From IMG/VR virus record IMGVR_UViG_3300027917_000034, positions 1-64,000 of that record: a stretch of DNA of 64,000 nucleotides; one strand, given 5' to 3'. This stretch comes from a virus. How positions within the stretch are numbered: the stretch's first letter is position 1; each line of letters begins with the position of its first letter. Position numbers and translations under genes: made by a program. Positions 52,386-60,979 of the stretch are shown here, piece by piece. The notes under the pieces were generated by a model. That model worked only from the letters and a program-made list of their open reading frames with translations. It searched no databases and was not told where the DNA came from.

Positions 52386-54185
52386 GTGTTGGACTACGAC
52401 TTCATCACGCGGGCGGACGACCTCGACCGCATCGCGCAGGACGTCCTACAGGCGGACGTCGTAGGGCTCGATATCGAGACGACGGCCCTGGACCCGCGCT
52501 TCGGTGACATACGTTTAGTCCAGTTGATCGTGCCTGGCGTGGAGAACGACAGCCGGGGACGCATCTACGTCATCGACCTCTTCCAGACCAAGACGCTCGG
52601 CCCGGTCCTTGCGGCCATGCGGGAGACGAGCGCAATCTTCGTCATCCACAACGCGAAATTCGAGCAGAAGTGGATGTGGTGGAAATTCCGCTTCCGCATG
52701 TGGCCGGTGTTCTGCACCTTCCGGGCGTCGGCCATGACGTACAATGGGAAGAAGGGGATCAAGCACGACCTGGACTCCGTGATCATCCGCGAGTTGGGGG
52801 AGCACCCGGTCAACACCGGGCAGGGAGCCTCTGACTGGTCGAAACCCAACCTCACGCAGGAGCAGAAAGACTACGCGGCCGAGGACGTGCTGCGGCTGCT
52901 CCGCCTCCGTGTCGCCTTGAAGGGCAAGTTGACCGAGTACGGCTTGCTCACAACGGCCCTCGTGGAGTTTGGCGTGGTGTTCGCGGAGGGCCGGACCGAG
53001 TTGAACGGCTTCGCGCTCAATCAGGAGAAGTGGAAGGCGCTGGCCGAGACGAACATAGAGGCCCGCACACGTGCGCGGGAGGAGCTACTCTACGAGCTAC
53101 CTCACCCCAAGGATCAACTCGCCCTGCCCGGGTTCGGCGGACAGTGGAACGTGGACTCTCCACAGCAGATGCTCGCCTCCCTGCAACGGCTCGGCCTCAA
53201 GATCGAGAACACGCCCGAGATCGTGCTGGCGCAGCACGCGGGCAAGTACCCCCTCGTGAAGAAGGTGCTGGACTACCGGCACATCGCCCAGCGCGTCAAG
53301 ACGTTCGGAATGACGTTCCTGCGGCACATCGACGCGGACGGGCGCATCCACCCCGAGTATTTCGGGCTGCTCGTCACAGGGCGCTACAGCGCCAACAAGA
53401 GCATGCAGCAGATACCCCGGGGCGCGGAATTCCGGGACTGTTTCGAGCCCCTGGAGGGGAGGCGCCTGGTAGGTGCGGACTACTCCGGGATCGAGATGCG
53501 CCTGTGCGCGGAAATCTCCGGGGACAAGGCGCTCACGCTGGTCTTCGTGAACGGGGAGGACGCGCACCGGGCGACGGCTGCGGTCATCATGGATATCGAC
53601 CCATCGCAGGTGTCGAAAGGCGACCGCCAGAACGCCAAGCCCGTCAACTTCGGGTTCATCTACGGCATGATGCCCGACAAACTCATCCTCTACGCCATGA
53701 GCAACTACGGCGTGACCCTGACCCCACACCAAGCGAAGACCTATCGGAAGCGCTATTTCGAGCGCTACGAGGGAATCGGCCACTGGCACAAGAGGGTGCT
53801 TCGGGACGGGCAGCGGAACGGCTTCTCCAGGACTCTCTGCGGGCGTATCCGCTACCTGGACCCGAACGAGGCGTTCAACGAATTCTACAACACCCCTGTC
53901 CAGGGTTCCGGGGCGGACGCTCTGAAGACCTCGCTGGCCATCGTGCAGGACGCACTGGACGCGCGGTACGGCATCACCCCAGCCGAGACACCGGATGGCC
54001 CGGTCCAGATCGTCCACCACGTGCACGACGAGATCATCCTGGAGGCGGACGACGACCACGAGATGGTGGCGGACACGGAGCGGTTGCTCCACGACGGGAT
54101 GAAGGAAGGCATGGAGAAATTCGTCAAGACCGTGCCTGTTGTGGTAGACCCGTCCAACGGGCGATCGTGGGCTGAGATACATTGA
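52386..54185 (+). CDS. DNA polymerase I (family A, 3'-5' exonuclease + polymerase)
   Basis: A 599-residue polymerase. Exo I VVGLDIETT (about 25), Exo II VIHNAKFEQKW (about 85), Exo III DYAAEDVL (about 162). Polymerase motif A DYSGIEMRL (about 366), motif B KPVNFGFIYGM (about 417), motif C HHVHDEIIL (about 544). No 5'-3' exonuclease domain. GTG start closely follows the preceding gene. The Glu in motif A (DYSGIE) is normal for family A. Confidence 0.95.
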   Translation: MLDYDFITRADDLDRIAQDVLQADVVGLDIETTALDPRFGDIRLVQLIVPGVENDSRGRIYVIDLFQTKTLGPVLAAMRETSAIFVIHNAKFEQKWMWWKFRFRMWPVFCTFRASAMTYNGKKGIKHDLDSVIIRELGEHPVNTGQGASDWSKPNLTQEQKDYAAEDVLRLLRLRVALKGKLTEYGLLTTALVEFGVVFAEGRTELNGFALNQEKWKALAETNIEARTRAREELLYELPHPKDQLALPGFGGQWNVDSPQQMLASLQRLGLKIENTPEIVLAQHAGKYPLVKKVLDYRHIAQRVKTFGMTFLRHIDADGRIHPEYFGLLVTGRYSANKSMQQIPRGAEFRDCFEPLEGRRLVGADYSGIEMRLCAEISGDKALTLVFVNGEDAHRATAAVIMDIDPSQVSKGDRQNAKPVNFGFIYGMMPDKLILYAMSNYGVTLTPHQAKTYRKRYFERYEGIGHWHKRVLRDGQRNGFSRTLCGRIRYLDPNEAFNEFYNTPVQGSGADALKTSLAIVQDALDARYGITPAETPDGPVQIVHHVHDEIILEADDDHEMVADTERLLHDGMKEGMEKFVKTVPVVVDPSNGRSWAEIH

Positions 54186-54193
54186 GTTTGCCA

Positions 54194-54222
54194 TTGACTA
54201 TCCCCCGCCTTGCTGGTAGTGT
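54194..54222 (+). promoter_or_regulatory. Promoter for thyX
   Basis: TTGACT-17-TAGTGT with CTGG extension; leader about 15 nt with GGGAGGGG, no hairpin. Confidence 0.78.
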
Positions 54223-54243
54223 GGCGGCTCTGGGAGGGGAACC

Positions 54244-54891
54244 ATGCCAGAGTTGATAGCGCCGCAGTACGTCATCCTGGAGTGCCCAGACAACGCCGCC
54301 CTCAGTATCGAGCGCGCGGCCCGGACCTGCTACAAGAGCGAGGACAAGATCACGGAGGGGTCGGCCGAGAAGCTGACCAAGGGCCTCATCGAACGCGGCC
54401 ACCACGCGATGGTCGAATTCGGCGGATGGATCGTGGTCAAATTCTTCTCCAACCGGGGCTTCACGCACGAGTTGGTCCGGCACCGCATCGCCAGCTTCGC
54501 GCAGGAGAGCACCCGCTACTGCAACTACGGCAAGGGGAAGTTTGGCGGGGCGATCACGTGCATCGACCCTTCGGCTATGCTGGAGGCCAAGATCAAAGAC
54601 CCGGAGAAGCGTGCCGAATACAAGGCACACCTCATCGAAACGTGGGCCATCTGCGAGGAGCGCTACATGGACCTCGTGGGTCGTGGCTGCCCGGCTGAGA
54701 TCGCCCGCGAGGGGCTGCCCATCGGCGTGAAGGCCGAGATCGTGATCGGGGCGACCGTCCGGGAGTGGCGCCACATCTTCTCTCTTCGGTGCTCAAAGAA
54801 GGCCCATCCCCGCATGCGTGAATTGATGATCCCGCTCCGCGATGAGCTACGCGATCGGCTTCCGGTCGTGTTCGATGACCTCGGAGAGTAG
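54244..54891 (+). CDS. thyX: flavin-dependent thymidylate synthase
   Basis: A 215-residue ThyX that makes dTMP from dUMP using FAD, NADPH and methylene-THF. The signature RHRIASFAQESTRY (about 78-91) matches RHRxxSxxxxSxR. NYG..., REWRHIFSLR (about 160) and the C-terminal helix fit the family. Own promoter. Supports dTTP supply for phage DNA beside the polymerase. Confidence 0.95.
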   Translation: MPELIAPQYVILECPDNAALSIERAARTCYKSEDKITEGSAEKLTKGLIERGHHAMVEFGGWIVVKFFSNRGFTHELVRHRIASFAQESTRYCNYGKGKFGGAITCIDPSAMLEAKIKDPEKRAEYKAHLIETWAICEERYMDLVGRGCPAEIAREGLPIGVKAEIVIGATVREWRHIFSLRCSKKAHPRMRELMIPLRDELRDRLPVVFDDLGE

Positions 54892-55170
54892 ATGGACCAG
54901 TACCCGCCGCCCCCTATCGAGCCCGGAGAGCCCTACCGCCGGGAGCACGACACTGTTGTCCTGAAGCCGCTGGAAGTGGTGGTCGTAGATGGTCGGCTGG
55001 ACAAGGCGATCCGAAAACTCAAGAAAAAGATGTCCACCGAGGGCGTCCTGAAGGAATTGAAGCGGCGCCGCCGGGCCACCAAGCCCAGCGATGCAAAGCG
55101 CCGGAAACGGATCGACGCAGCACGTAGACGGCGGAAGCGAGAGCGAGCCGCCGCGAAGAGGAAGGCATGA
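54892..55170 (+). CDS. bS21-like ribosomal protein
   Basis: A 92-residue basic protein. VVVVDGRLDKAIRKLKKKMS followed by TEGVLKELKRRRRATKPSDA and KRRKRIDAARRRRKRER aligns end to end with the bS21 pattern (beta strand, helix with F/LD.A.R..K, G-V-L-x-E-x-K/R-R-R, K-P, then R/K-rich helix). An N-terminal extension of about 27 residues is extra. Phage bS21 homologues are known from cultured and environmental phages and may replace host bS21 to bias initiation. Stop-start TAG-ATG with thyX. Confidence 0.75.
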   Translation: MDQYPPPPIEPGEPYRREHDTVVLKPLEVVVVDGRLDKAIRKLKKKMSTEGVLKELKRRRRATKPSDAKRRKRIDAARRRRKRERAAAKRKA

Positions 55171-55652
55171 AAGGGAACGGCAGGAAGGGCAACGACAAGC
55201 GGACTCCCATCGACCATTGGGAGACCTTGAAGGTGCTCCACAGCGACTCCAAGCCGGTCGGCAGGGACGGCGACCTTGGGGTTGTGATCGAAGTCCAGCG
55301 GCCCGTGTTCGAGGGAGGCAGAACAGGGCGCTCCACGATGGGCGTGATCATCCGGCGCGGTGAGCGGATGCTGCGACTGTTCTGCCGCAACGGGGACACG
55401 CACGAAATCTCCGCGCTCCGGGACATGCTGGCGGACCTCCCGGACACGGTGCTGGACGAGTACGCCTCGGAGTACGACACGCTCCGGGCCGAGAACGACC
55501 CTCCCCCGCGCGAGAGGGGCGGTGGTGGTCGGGAACGAGGTTCCGGACCGCGCCCCGGTGAGGTGGGCGGGGGCCTGAGCCGGTTCTCCGGCGAATCCAA
55601 GCGGGACCGCAAGCGGCGGAAGCGCCAGGAGCGGGAGCAGGACCACGGATGA
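55167..55652 (+). CDS. hypothetical protein (161 aa)
   Basis: Coupled (ATGA). A strand-rich middle (DGDLGVVIEVQRPVFEGGRT; MGVIIRRGERMLRLFCRNGD) followed by a Gly/Arg-rich and basic tail (SKRDRKRRKRQEREQ). Possibly RNA or DNA binding. Not recognised. Confidence 0.6.
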   Translation: MKGNGRKGNDKRTPIDHWETLKVLHSDSKPVGRDGDLGVVIEVQRPVFEGGRTGRSTMGVIIRRGERMLRLFCRNGDTHEISALRDMLADLPDTVLDEYASEYDTLRAENDPPPRERGGGGRERGSGPRPGEVGGGLSRFSGESKRDRKRRKRQEREQDHG

Positions 55653-55924
55653 AAGAGCACGACCTCAAGACCTGGCCCAATGAGTTTTCCGCCGTCGCGG
55701 ATGGCAGCAAGCGATTCGAGTGGCGGAGAGACGATGGGCGCGGGTTCGAGGTCGGGGACGTGCTCATCCTGCACGAGTGGGAGCCGACGCCCGGGAAGTA
55801 CACCGGCCGCGTGCTTCGGGCCACGGTGACGTACCTGCTCCGGGGGCCAGCCTTCGATGCGCCGAGCGGCTACGTGATCATGTCCATCCTGCCCGACCCT
55901 CTGGGGGAGCCGTGGAACGTGTGA
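55649..55924 (+). CDS. DUF3850 / ASCH-like (PUA-fold) protein
   Basis: A 91-residue protein: HDLKTWPNEFSAVADGSKRF, EWRRDDGRGFEVGDVLILHE and VTYLL follow the DUF3850 pattern (H-x-L-K-x-W-P ... F-x-x-R-x-x-D-R/G ... VGD.L.L.E). These ASCH/PUA-like folds bind RNA or modified nucleotides. Coupled to both neighbours by 4-nt overlaps. Confidence 0.82.
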   Translation: MKEHDLKTWPNEFSAVADGSKRFEWRRDDGRGFEVGDVLILHEWEPTPGKYTGRVLRATVTYLLRGPAFDAPSGYVIMSILPDPLGEPWNV

Positions 55925-56130
55925 CGCTGGACGTCTCCCCCGAGGAAGCGGCCCGACTCATAGCGGAGCTACGGGAGCGAGTGGAGAAGGCCGAGCGCCG
56001 CGCCGACCGCTGCAAAGAGTTGGCTGAATCCTCGCTCGCCATCGTGCGCCGATACCAGGACGAGCGAGAGAGTTTTCTCGCCCGCGTAGAGGCCGCGCTG
56101 CTCGGAATCGCCTCCACCTCCCAGGACTGA
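55921..56130 (+). CDS. coiled-coil protein (69 aa)
   Basis: GTG start by overlap. EEAARLIAELRERVEKAERR then DRCKELAESSLAIVRRYQ gives one continuous amphipathic helix. Possibly a small dimeric regulator. Not recognised. Confidence 0.58.
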   Translation: MTLDVSPEEAARLIAELRERVEKAERRADRCKELAESSLAIVRRYQDERESFLARVEAALLGIASTSQD

Positions 56131-56179
56131 CATGCACCTACACTATCCGACAAAAATGCACGGGGGCCAACGTTTGCTC

Positions 56180-56209
56180 TTGACAGCCCCCGCCGGGGTG
56201 TGCCATGCT
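56180..56209 (+). promoter_or_regulatory. Promoter for 56255 operon
   Basis: TTGACA-18-CATGCT; leader hairpin CGCGGA/TCCGCG abuts AAGGAAGG. Confidence 0.62.
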
Positions 56210-56254
56210 GGTCTCATCGGGTCGCGGATGGGTTCCGCGAAGGAAGGAAAGGCC

Positions 56255-56722
56255 ATGACGACCAAGGCGCAACTCAAGAAGCTGGACGACGCAGTGCTCA
56301 CGGGCATGCAGGCGCACGACTGCCACGGCGCGGTGAAGTGGATTCGCTACGCCGCGAACGAGACCGTCACGGGCGAACGATTCGGACGCACGCCTTACTC
56401 GGAGGCGCAGGTGCGCGGCTCCCTGAAGCGCCTGGAGAAGGCCGACAAGGTGGAGAACCACGGTTGGTCCAAGGCGCGCTGGCGCGTCATCACCGACGAG
56501 ATGCGCGCGAAGCGAGAGGCAGCCCGGCAGGAGCGCGCCCGGTGGAACGCAGAGGCGGCGGCGATCCAGAAGGCGCTCGGCCTCGGTATGGGCGGCTTCG
56601 ATGCGGACGGCGACCCGGACGGCGACGAGCACGTGACGCCGACCAAGCACGGCGGGTTGGAATTGTCCCCCCGCGCGGTGGCGGCGCTGGCCGAGATCCT
56701 CAACGTCAACGTGAGCAACTAA
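56255..56722 (+). CDS. winged-helix-like DNA-binding protein (155 aa)
   Basis: MTTKAQLKKLDDAVLTGMQA, then GRTPYSEAQVRGSLKRLEKA and DKVENHGWSKARWRVITDE: the helix-turn-helix plus wing pattern of small regulators that detect promoters. C-terminus is Asp/Gly-rich then a helix. Own promoter with a 5' hairpin. Target unknown. Confidence 0.65.
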   Translation: MTTKAQLKKLDDAVLTGMQAHDCHGAVKWIRYAANETVTGERFGRTPYSEAQVRGSLKRLEKADKVENHGWSKARWRVITDEMRAKREAARQERARWNAEAAAIQKALGLGMGGFDADGDPDGDEHVTPTKHGGLELSPRAVAALAEILNVNVSN

Positions 56723-56733
56723 GGGGGCGAGTC

Positions 56734-57036
56734 ATGGCATACGAGGCAGAAGGCGAGCGCGTGTGGAACGTGGAGCGACAGGCGGACGGATGGCCGAAGG
56801 GCATGAGCGACGAGAACAAGGCCCGGCTCACGGCGGCGGTCCAGCGCGTCCTGGAGGCGAACCCGGACGGTCTCTCGACCATGCAGATCTACGAGACGAT
56901 CAAGCGCGGTGACAAGGACGGGCGCAAGGCGTTCGTGAGCCCCCTGTGGTCGTGGCTGCTCTGCGCGACCGAGCGCGCCTGTCGTGAAGTGAACGGCACC
57001 CTGCAAGTGTGGGTCGTTCGACCGAATGCGTACTAG
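56734..57036 (+). CDS. winged-helix-like protein (100 aa)
   Basis: Contains LTAAVQRVLEANPDGLSTMQ and IYETIKRGDKDGRKAFVSPL, a helix-turn-helix pattern similar to the 56255 product, with Trp/Leu C-terminus. Probably co-transcribed with it. Not recognised. Confidence 0.6.
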   Translation: MAYEAEGERVWNVERQADGWPKGMSDENKARLTAAVQRVLEANPDGLSTMQIYETIKRGDKDGRKAFVSPLWSWLLCATERACREVNGTLQVWVVRPNAY

Positions 57037-57072
57037 ATCGGGCACGTCTGCCCGAAGGATAGGAGAGAGGAC

Positions 57073-57732
57073 ATGCCGAGAGTCAACACAGTGAACAAGG
57101 CGCGGAAGGCGCAGGGGACGTGCGGACGGTGCGGGGCCGAGATCAACGTGGGCGACGGCTACCGCTGGATCAAATTCCGGCACGGCGGCAAGCGCATCCG
57201 GTGTCTCGCCTCGGAGTGCAGGTTCCGCGCGTCGGACCTCACGCAGTCCAAGATGAGCGGCGTCTACTCCGCGCAGGAGAACGCCGAGGACAGCATCGGG
57301 GACTGCGAGTCGATCGCAGACCTGAAGGCGCTGGCCGAGGAGACGGCCGAGTCGGTCCGAGAGGTGGCGCAGGAGTACCAGGACAGCGCCGACGCCATCC
57401 ACGAGCACTTCGATACGAGCGACACCGCCGACGAGTGCGAGGAGAAGGCCCAAGAGTTGGAGGGGTGGGCCGACGAGATCGAGAACGCCCTGGACGAATT
57501 CGGGGACGAATTCGAGCCGACCCAGGTGGACGACCCCGAGTGTCCCGAGTGCGGTGGCCCGATGACCGAGCGCGAAGGCGACGACGGGACGTGGGACTGC
57601 AACGACGCGGAGTGCGGCAAGCGCGGCATCACGTTCGAGAACGACCGCGACGACGAGGGACGGACCGAGGACGAGTACCTGGACGCGGCCCGCGAAGCCC
57701 TGGAGAGCGTCATCTCCGAGTGCCCCGTCTAG
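57073..57732 (+). CDS. zinc-finger/coiled-coil protein (219 aa)
   Basis: N-terminal treble-clef-like site (CGRCGAEINVGDGYRWIKF ... CLASECRF, about 17-50). A helical acidic centre (AEETAESVREVAQEYQDSAD; ECEEKAQELEGWADEIENAL), then a C-terminal zinc ribbon (CPECGGPMTE ... CNDAECGKRG). It resembles phage single-strand-associated or DUF-type proteins. Hairpin TCGGGCA/TGCCCGA precedes its AGGAGAG. Confidence 0.68.
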   Translation: MPRVNTVNKARKAQGTCGRCGAEINVGDGYRWIKFRHGGKRIRCLASECRFRASDLTQSKMSGVYSAQENAEDSIGDCESIADLKALAEETAESVREVAQEYQDSADAIHEHFDTSDTADECEEKAQELEGWADEIENALDEFGDEFEPTQVDDPECPECGGPMTEREGDDGTWDCNDAECGKRGITFENDRDDEGRTEDEYLDAAREALESVISECPV

Positions 57733-57902
57733 CCCCTTCTCCCGCGCGCCCGAGCGACCCCTTCTCCCGAGCCCCCTGACAGCCCCTCAGAGCCCCGAAG
57801 CCCACGGCGGCCCCCAGGTGCCTCCCGAGCCCTACGCGCCCTCAGAGGCCCCTCAGAGCCCCGGGACGGTGCCTCTGGCTGGCCACGCCTGCCAGGTTGC
57901 TC
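57733..57902 (+). other. C-rich non-coding spacer before the packaging genes
   Basis: 170 bp with strong strand bias (runs of CCCC, few G on top) and repeated words such as CCCCTTCTCCCG (twice), CAGCCCCTCAGAGCCCC and GGCCCCTCAGAGCCCCG. No ORF. Could be a packaging (pac/cos) or recombination-prone site, or a G-rich-RNA source on the other strand. Confidence 0.5.
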
Positions 57903-57908
57903 TATGAT
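57880..57908 (+). promoter_or_regulatory. Possible promoter for late genes (leaderless)
   Basis: TGGCCA-17-TATGAT followed by 7 nt and the ATG at 57916. Confidence 0.5.
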
Positions 57909-57915
57909 GGTCAAG

Positions 57916-58572
57916 ATGGGTAGGAAACGATCCAACGGGAAGCCCCCCGGCCGGAGCACCCGGTTCAAGAAGCTGAGAGCCCTCACCTGCTACCAAGAGG
58001 TCTACGAGCGCATCTGCGCGGGCTGGCCGCTGGCGCAGGTGGCGCGCTTCATCCAAGAGGAGCGCCGCGAGTACACCACAATCTCCCGCCACGGGCTCGA
58101 ACAGCAGTTGGCCGACTTCCGGAAGCAGATGCCTCCGGGCGATCTGGTCCAGAAGCGGTTTCCGGATGTGTTCGACAAGGCCAAGGAAGCGGTGGAGCAC
58201 GGCATTGACGAGCTAGCTGAGTTGGAAGAGTTGTACCGAATCCAGATGCACCGCATCGGCGTGGACTTCGCCACGGAGAAGGGGATCGGAAAACTCATGC
58301 CGTCGATGACGGCCGAAATTCGGGAGGCTCGGAACCTGCTCAAGGACATGGCCGAGTTGAAGATGGAGATGGGTGTGCTCGGTCGAGCGCCCAAGGGCGT
58401 GGACGTGAGCGTAGGTGTCGAGGTGGAGGCCACGCTGTCCGAGGACATGATGGCCCGGTTCGGGGACGGCGCGGTCAAGGAAGTGCTCCAAGACCCCGAG
58501 TCACGCCGGAAGGTCATGGGGGTGGTGGAGCGGTTCCTGAAGCTACCGGCGGCCTCCGAGGAAGTCCACTAG
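57916..58572 (+). CDS. probable small terminase subunit
   Basis: A 218-residue protein. I prefer ATG 57916 (MGRKRSNGKPPGRSTRFKKL) because a TATGAT -10 lies 7 nt upstream; ATG 57904 is in frame too. Helical with an HTH-like LTCYQEVYERICAGWPLAQV early on and a long helix (DELAELEELYRIQMHRIG). It lies 7 nt upstream of the large terminase. Function is by position and style; no terminase signature is certain. Confidence 0.6.
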   Translation: MGRKRSNGKPPGRSTRFKKLRALTCYQEVYERICAGWPLAQVARFIQEERREYTTISRHGLEQQLADFRKQMPPGDLVQKRFPDVFDKAKEAVEHGIDELAELEELYRIQMHRIGVDFATEKGIGKLMPSMTAEIREARNLLKDMAELKMEMGVLGRAPKGVDVSVGVEVEATLSEDMMARFGDGAVKEVLQDPESRRKVMGVVERFLKLPAASEEVH

Positions 58573-58579
58573 GCCCGAG

Positions 58580-60598
58580 ATGATCGAATACGAGAACGGC
58601 CACTGGCGGTCAGTACGGACGCCGAAGGAGAGCACCGGGCTTCTGGAGAAAGACCTGGAGACGCTCTCCCCGGCCGAGCGCGAGACGATCGAATTGATCG
58701 TGGCCGAGCTATCGGACCCCTCGGCATCGGCCGGGCTCCTCACGACGATCGGGAACCTGGAATGGATTCGGACTCCGGTGGACATGGAGACGTTCTGCAT
58801 GGACCCCCACTACCTTGGGAACACATGCGACAACCTGTACCCGAAGCTGATGGAAGACCTCACGACCCTCTTCGATGAGGGGTACCGAGAGGCAGTTTTC
58901 ACGGGGGCCATCGGTTGGGGAAAGACGTTCGCCGCGTCCATCGGTATCTGCCGGCTGCTCTACATCCTGTCGTGCATGAGAGACCCGCACCGCTCCTTCG
59001 GCATCGCGGCCAACTCGAACATCTCTATCGTCTGTCTCTCCGTGAACGAGATCCTGGCCACCAAGGTCGCCTACGAGAACATCGCGACCAAGATCGAAGC
59101 CAGCCCGTATTTCCAGGAAAACTTCCCATTCGAGAAGACCAAGAAAGAGCTACGGTTCCCCCGCAAGGTGTGGGTGGCGGCGCGGGCCTCGAACGACGGC
59201 TCCGTCCTCGGTCTCAACGTGATCGGCGGGCTCCTGGACGAGACCAACTTCATGCCCAAGGCCAGCAAGGGGCAAGACCCTCGGTTCAACCTTCAGGATC
59301 GCGCCGAGGTGCTCTACAACGCCATGCAGCGCCGGATGAAGTCCAGGTTCGAGCGCAAGGGGAGGCTGCCGGGCATCCTGTTCGTCGTCTCATCGAAGCA
59401 GACCAACGACGATTTCACGGCCAAGCGGATCAAGGAATCGACGCTCGACCCCACGGTGTTCGTCCGGGACTACGCCCTGTGGGACGTCAAGCCGGACATC
59501 TACTACTCCGGCGACTGGTTCCATGTCGTGGTTGGGAACGAGCAAGCTCCTAGCCGGATCATCGAGTCGGATGAAGACCTGGACGAGGTGAAGGTCACGC
59601 TCCCAGAGGACTGCGTGGTCATCGAAGTGCCGGAGGACTTCCGGGGCGATTTCGAGAACGACCTGGAGGGAGCCATCCGAGACCTGGCAGGGGTGGCCAC
59701 GGTGTCGGTGAGCCCGTACATCCAACGGCGCACCAAGATCATCGACGCCATCCGCCCGGACATGCGGCACCCATTCAGCGTGGAGATTTACGACCCCTCG
59801 CAGCCGGGCAGGTTCTACTGGCACAAGATGTTGCGACCGGCGGCCGACGCCGAGGGAGGAAACAGGCCGATCCTGAGCCCCTACGCTCCACGACACATCC
59901 ACATCGACCCTTCCATGACCGGGGACTCGACCGGCTTTGCCATGGGTCACATCTCGGGCTGGAGGGAGGTGGTGCGCCGCGACGACGATGGGAACAAGTA
60001 CCCTGAGCGTGCTCCGGAAGTTACTTTCGACCTGCTCCTGAAGATCGTCCCGCCCATCGGCGGGGAGATCATCCTGGGAGACGTCCGCAAGCTCGTCTAC
60101 CAGCTATCGAAGCACGGGTACATGATCACCTGCGTCTCCATCGACTCGTGGAATTCGGCCGACGCGATCCAGAAGTTGAACCAGCGCGGGTTCAACGCCA
60201 TCCAACTGTCAGTGGACCGCACGATGGGTCCATACGACCTGCTCAAGACCGGGCTCTACGAGGATCGGGTGTACTACTACGAGTACGAGCCTTTCCTTCA
60301 GGAGCTACGCGAGCTAGAGCACGATCGCGTGAAGCGGAAGGTAGACCACCCCCTTCGGGGCTCCAAGGATGTGGCGGACGCGGCGGCTGGCGTCATGTGG
60401 ACGCTCACTGAAAACTCATCGGCCCTCCCCCTGGCTATCCTCCGCAGCATGCCCGATCACGGGGATGCGTGGATGCTAGAGCACCAGCAAGCGGCGCTGG
60501 CTCGGAGCTACGGGAGCGAGGACGTATCGGATATGTCCGAAGACCTTACGGCTTTGCCTCCATTTCTGGTAGGCTCTGGAAGCGGCTGGGGAGACTGA
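58580..60598 (+). CDS. large terminase subunit (TerL)
   Basis: A 672-residue packaging motor. ATPase: GAIGWGKT (Walker A, about 109), VIGGLLDETNF (Walker B plus catalytic Glu, about 212). Nuclease (RNase H-like): HIDPSMTGDSTGFAMGH (about 440) and VSIDSWNSAD (about 518). The N-terminal 100 residues are an extension. TerL-portal order is standard for tailed phages. Confidence 0.93.
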   Translation: MIEYENGHWRSVRTPKESTGLLEKDLETLSPAERETIELIVAELSDPSASAGLLTTIGNLEWIRTPVDMETFCMDPHYLGNTCDNLYPKLMEDLTTLFDEGYREAVFTGAIGWGKTFAASIGICRLLYILSCMRDPHRSFGIAANSNISIVCLSVNEILATKVAYENIATKIEASPYFQENFPFEKTKKELRFPRKVWVAARASNDGSVLGLNVIGGLLDETNFMPKASKGQDPRFNLQDRAEVLYNAMQRRMKSRFERKGRLPGILFVVSSKQTNDDFTAKRIKESTLDPTVFVRDYALWDVKPDIYYSGDWFHVVVGNEQAPSRIIESDEDLDEVKVTLPEDCVVIEVPEDFRGDFENDLEGAIRDLAGVATVSVSPYIQRRTKIIDAIRPDMRHPFSVEIYDPSQPGRFYWHKMLRPAADAEGGNRPILSPYAPRHIHIDPSMTGDSTGFAMGHISGWREVVRRDDDGNKYPERAPEVTFDLLLKIVPPIGGEIILGDVRKLVYQLSKHGYMITCVSIDSWNSADAIQKLNQRGFNAIQLSVDRTMGPYDLLKTGLYEDRVYYYEYEPFLQELRELEHDRVKRKVDHPLRGSKDVADAAAGVMWTLTENSSALPLAILRSMPDHGDAWMLEHQQAALARSYGSEDVSDMSEDLTALPPFLVGSGSGWGD

Positions 60599-60625
60599 TC
60601 GGTTTCCACGGTCGGTCGCACGTGG

Positions 60626-60631
60626 TATTAG
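60626..60631 (+). promoter_or_regulatory. Extended -10 for 60638 gene
   Basis: GTGG-TATTAG with only 6 nt to the ATG; probable leaderless start. No clear -35. Confidence 0.5.
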
Positions 60632-60637
60632 AACAGC

Positions 60638-60979
60638 ATGGACAGCGCACTCAAAGAGCAACTCACAGAGGTCTTCGGAGGCGACATGAACGTCGCGCCC
60701 GGGGGCACGGGGGCGGTGCTCACGCGCCCGTCCAAGCTGTCCTTGGAGGTGGCACAGCAAGCCGTCCGGTCCATGCCAATCGACGGCTTGTACCGGGACG
60801 TTGGAGCGGTGGCAGCGCGGGTCTTGGCGGATGAATTGGAGAGCCGATCTCTCCGGCCGGCGGACTACGCTAACCTCCCCGATCTTCCGAAGGTGGTGGC
60901 GAAGAGGATCGTCGGCTACCTTCTGAGGTCTGAGGAGTTTGCTCGGTCGTTCTCCGAGCACCTGGCCGCGAGGGGATAG
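60638..60979 (+). CDS. hypothetical protein (113 aa)
   Basis: Probably leaderless. Starts MDSALKEQLTEVFGGDMNVA; later VAARVLADELESRSLRPADY. Stop overlaps the portal GTG. May be a head-associated protein; not recognised. Confidence 0.62.
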   Translation: MDSALKEQLTEVFGGDMNVAPGGTGAVLTRPSKLSLEVAQQAVRSMPIDGLYRDVGAVAARVLADELESRSLRPADYANLPDLPKVVAKRIVGYLLRSEEFARSFSEHLAARG

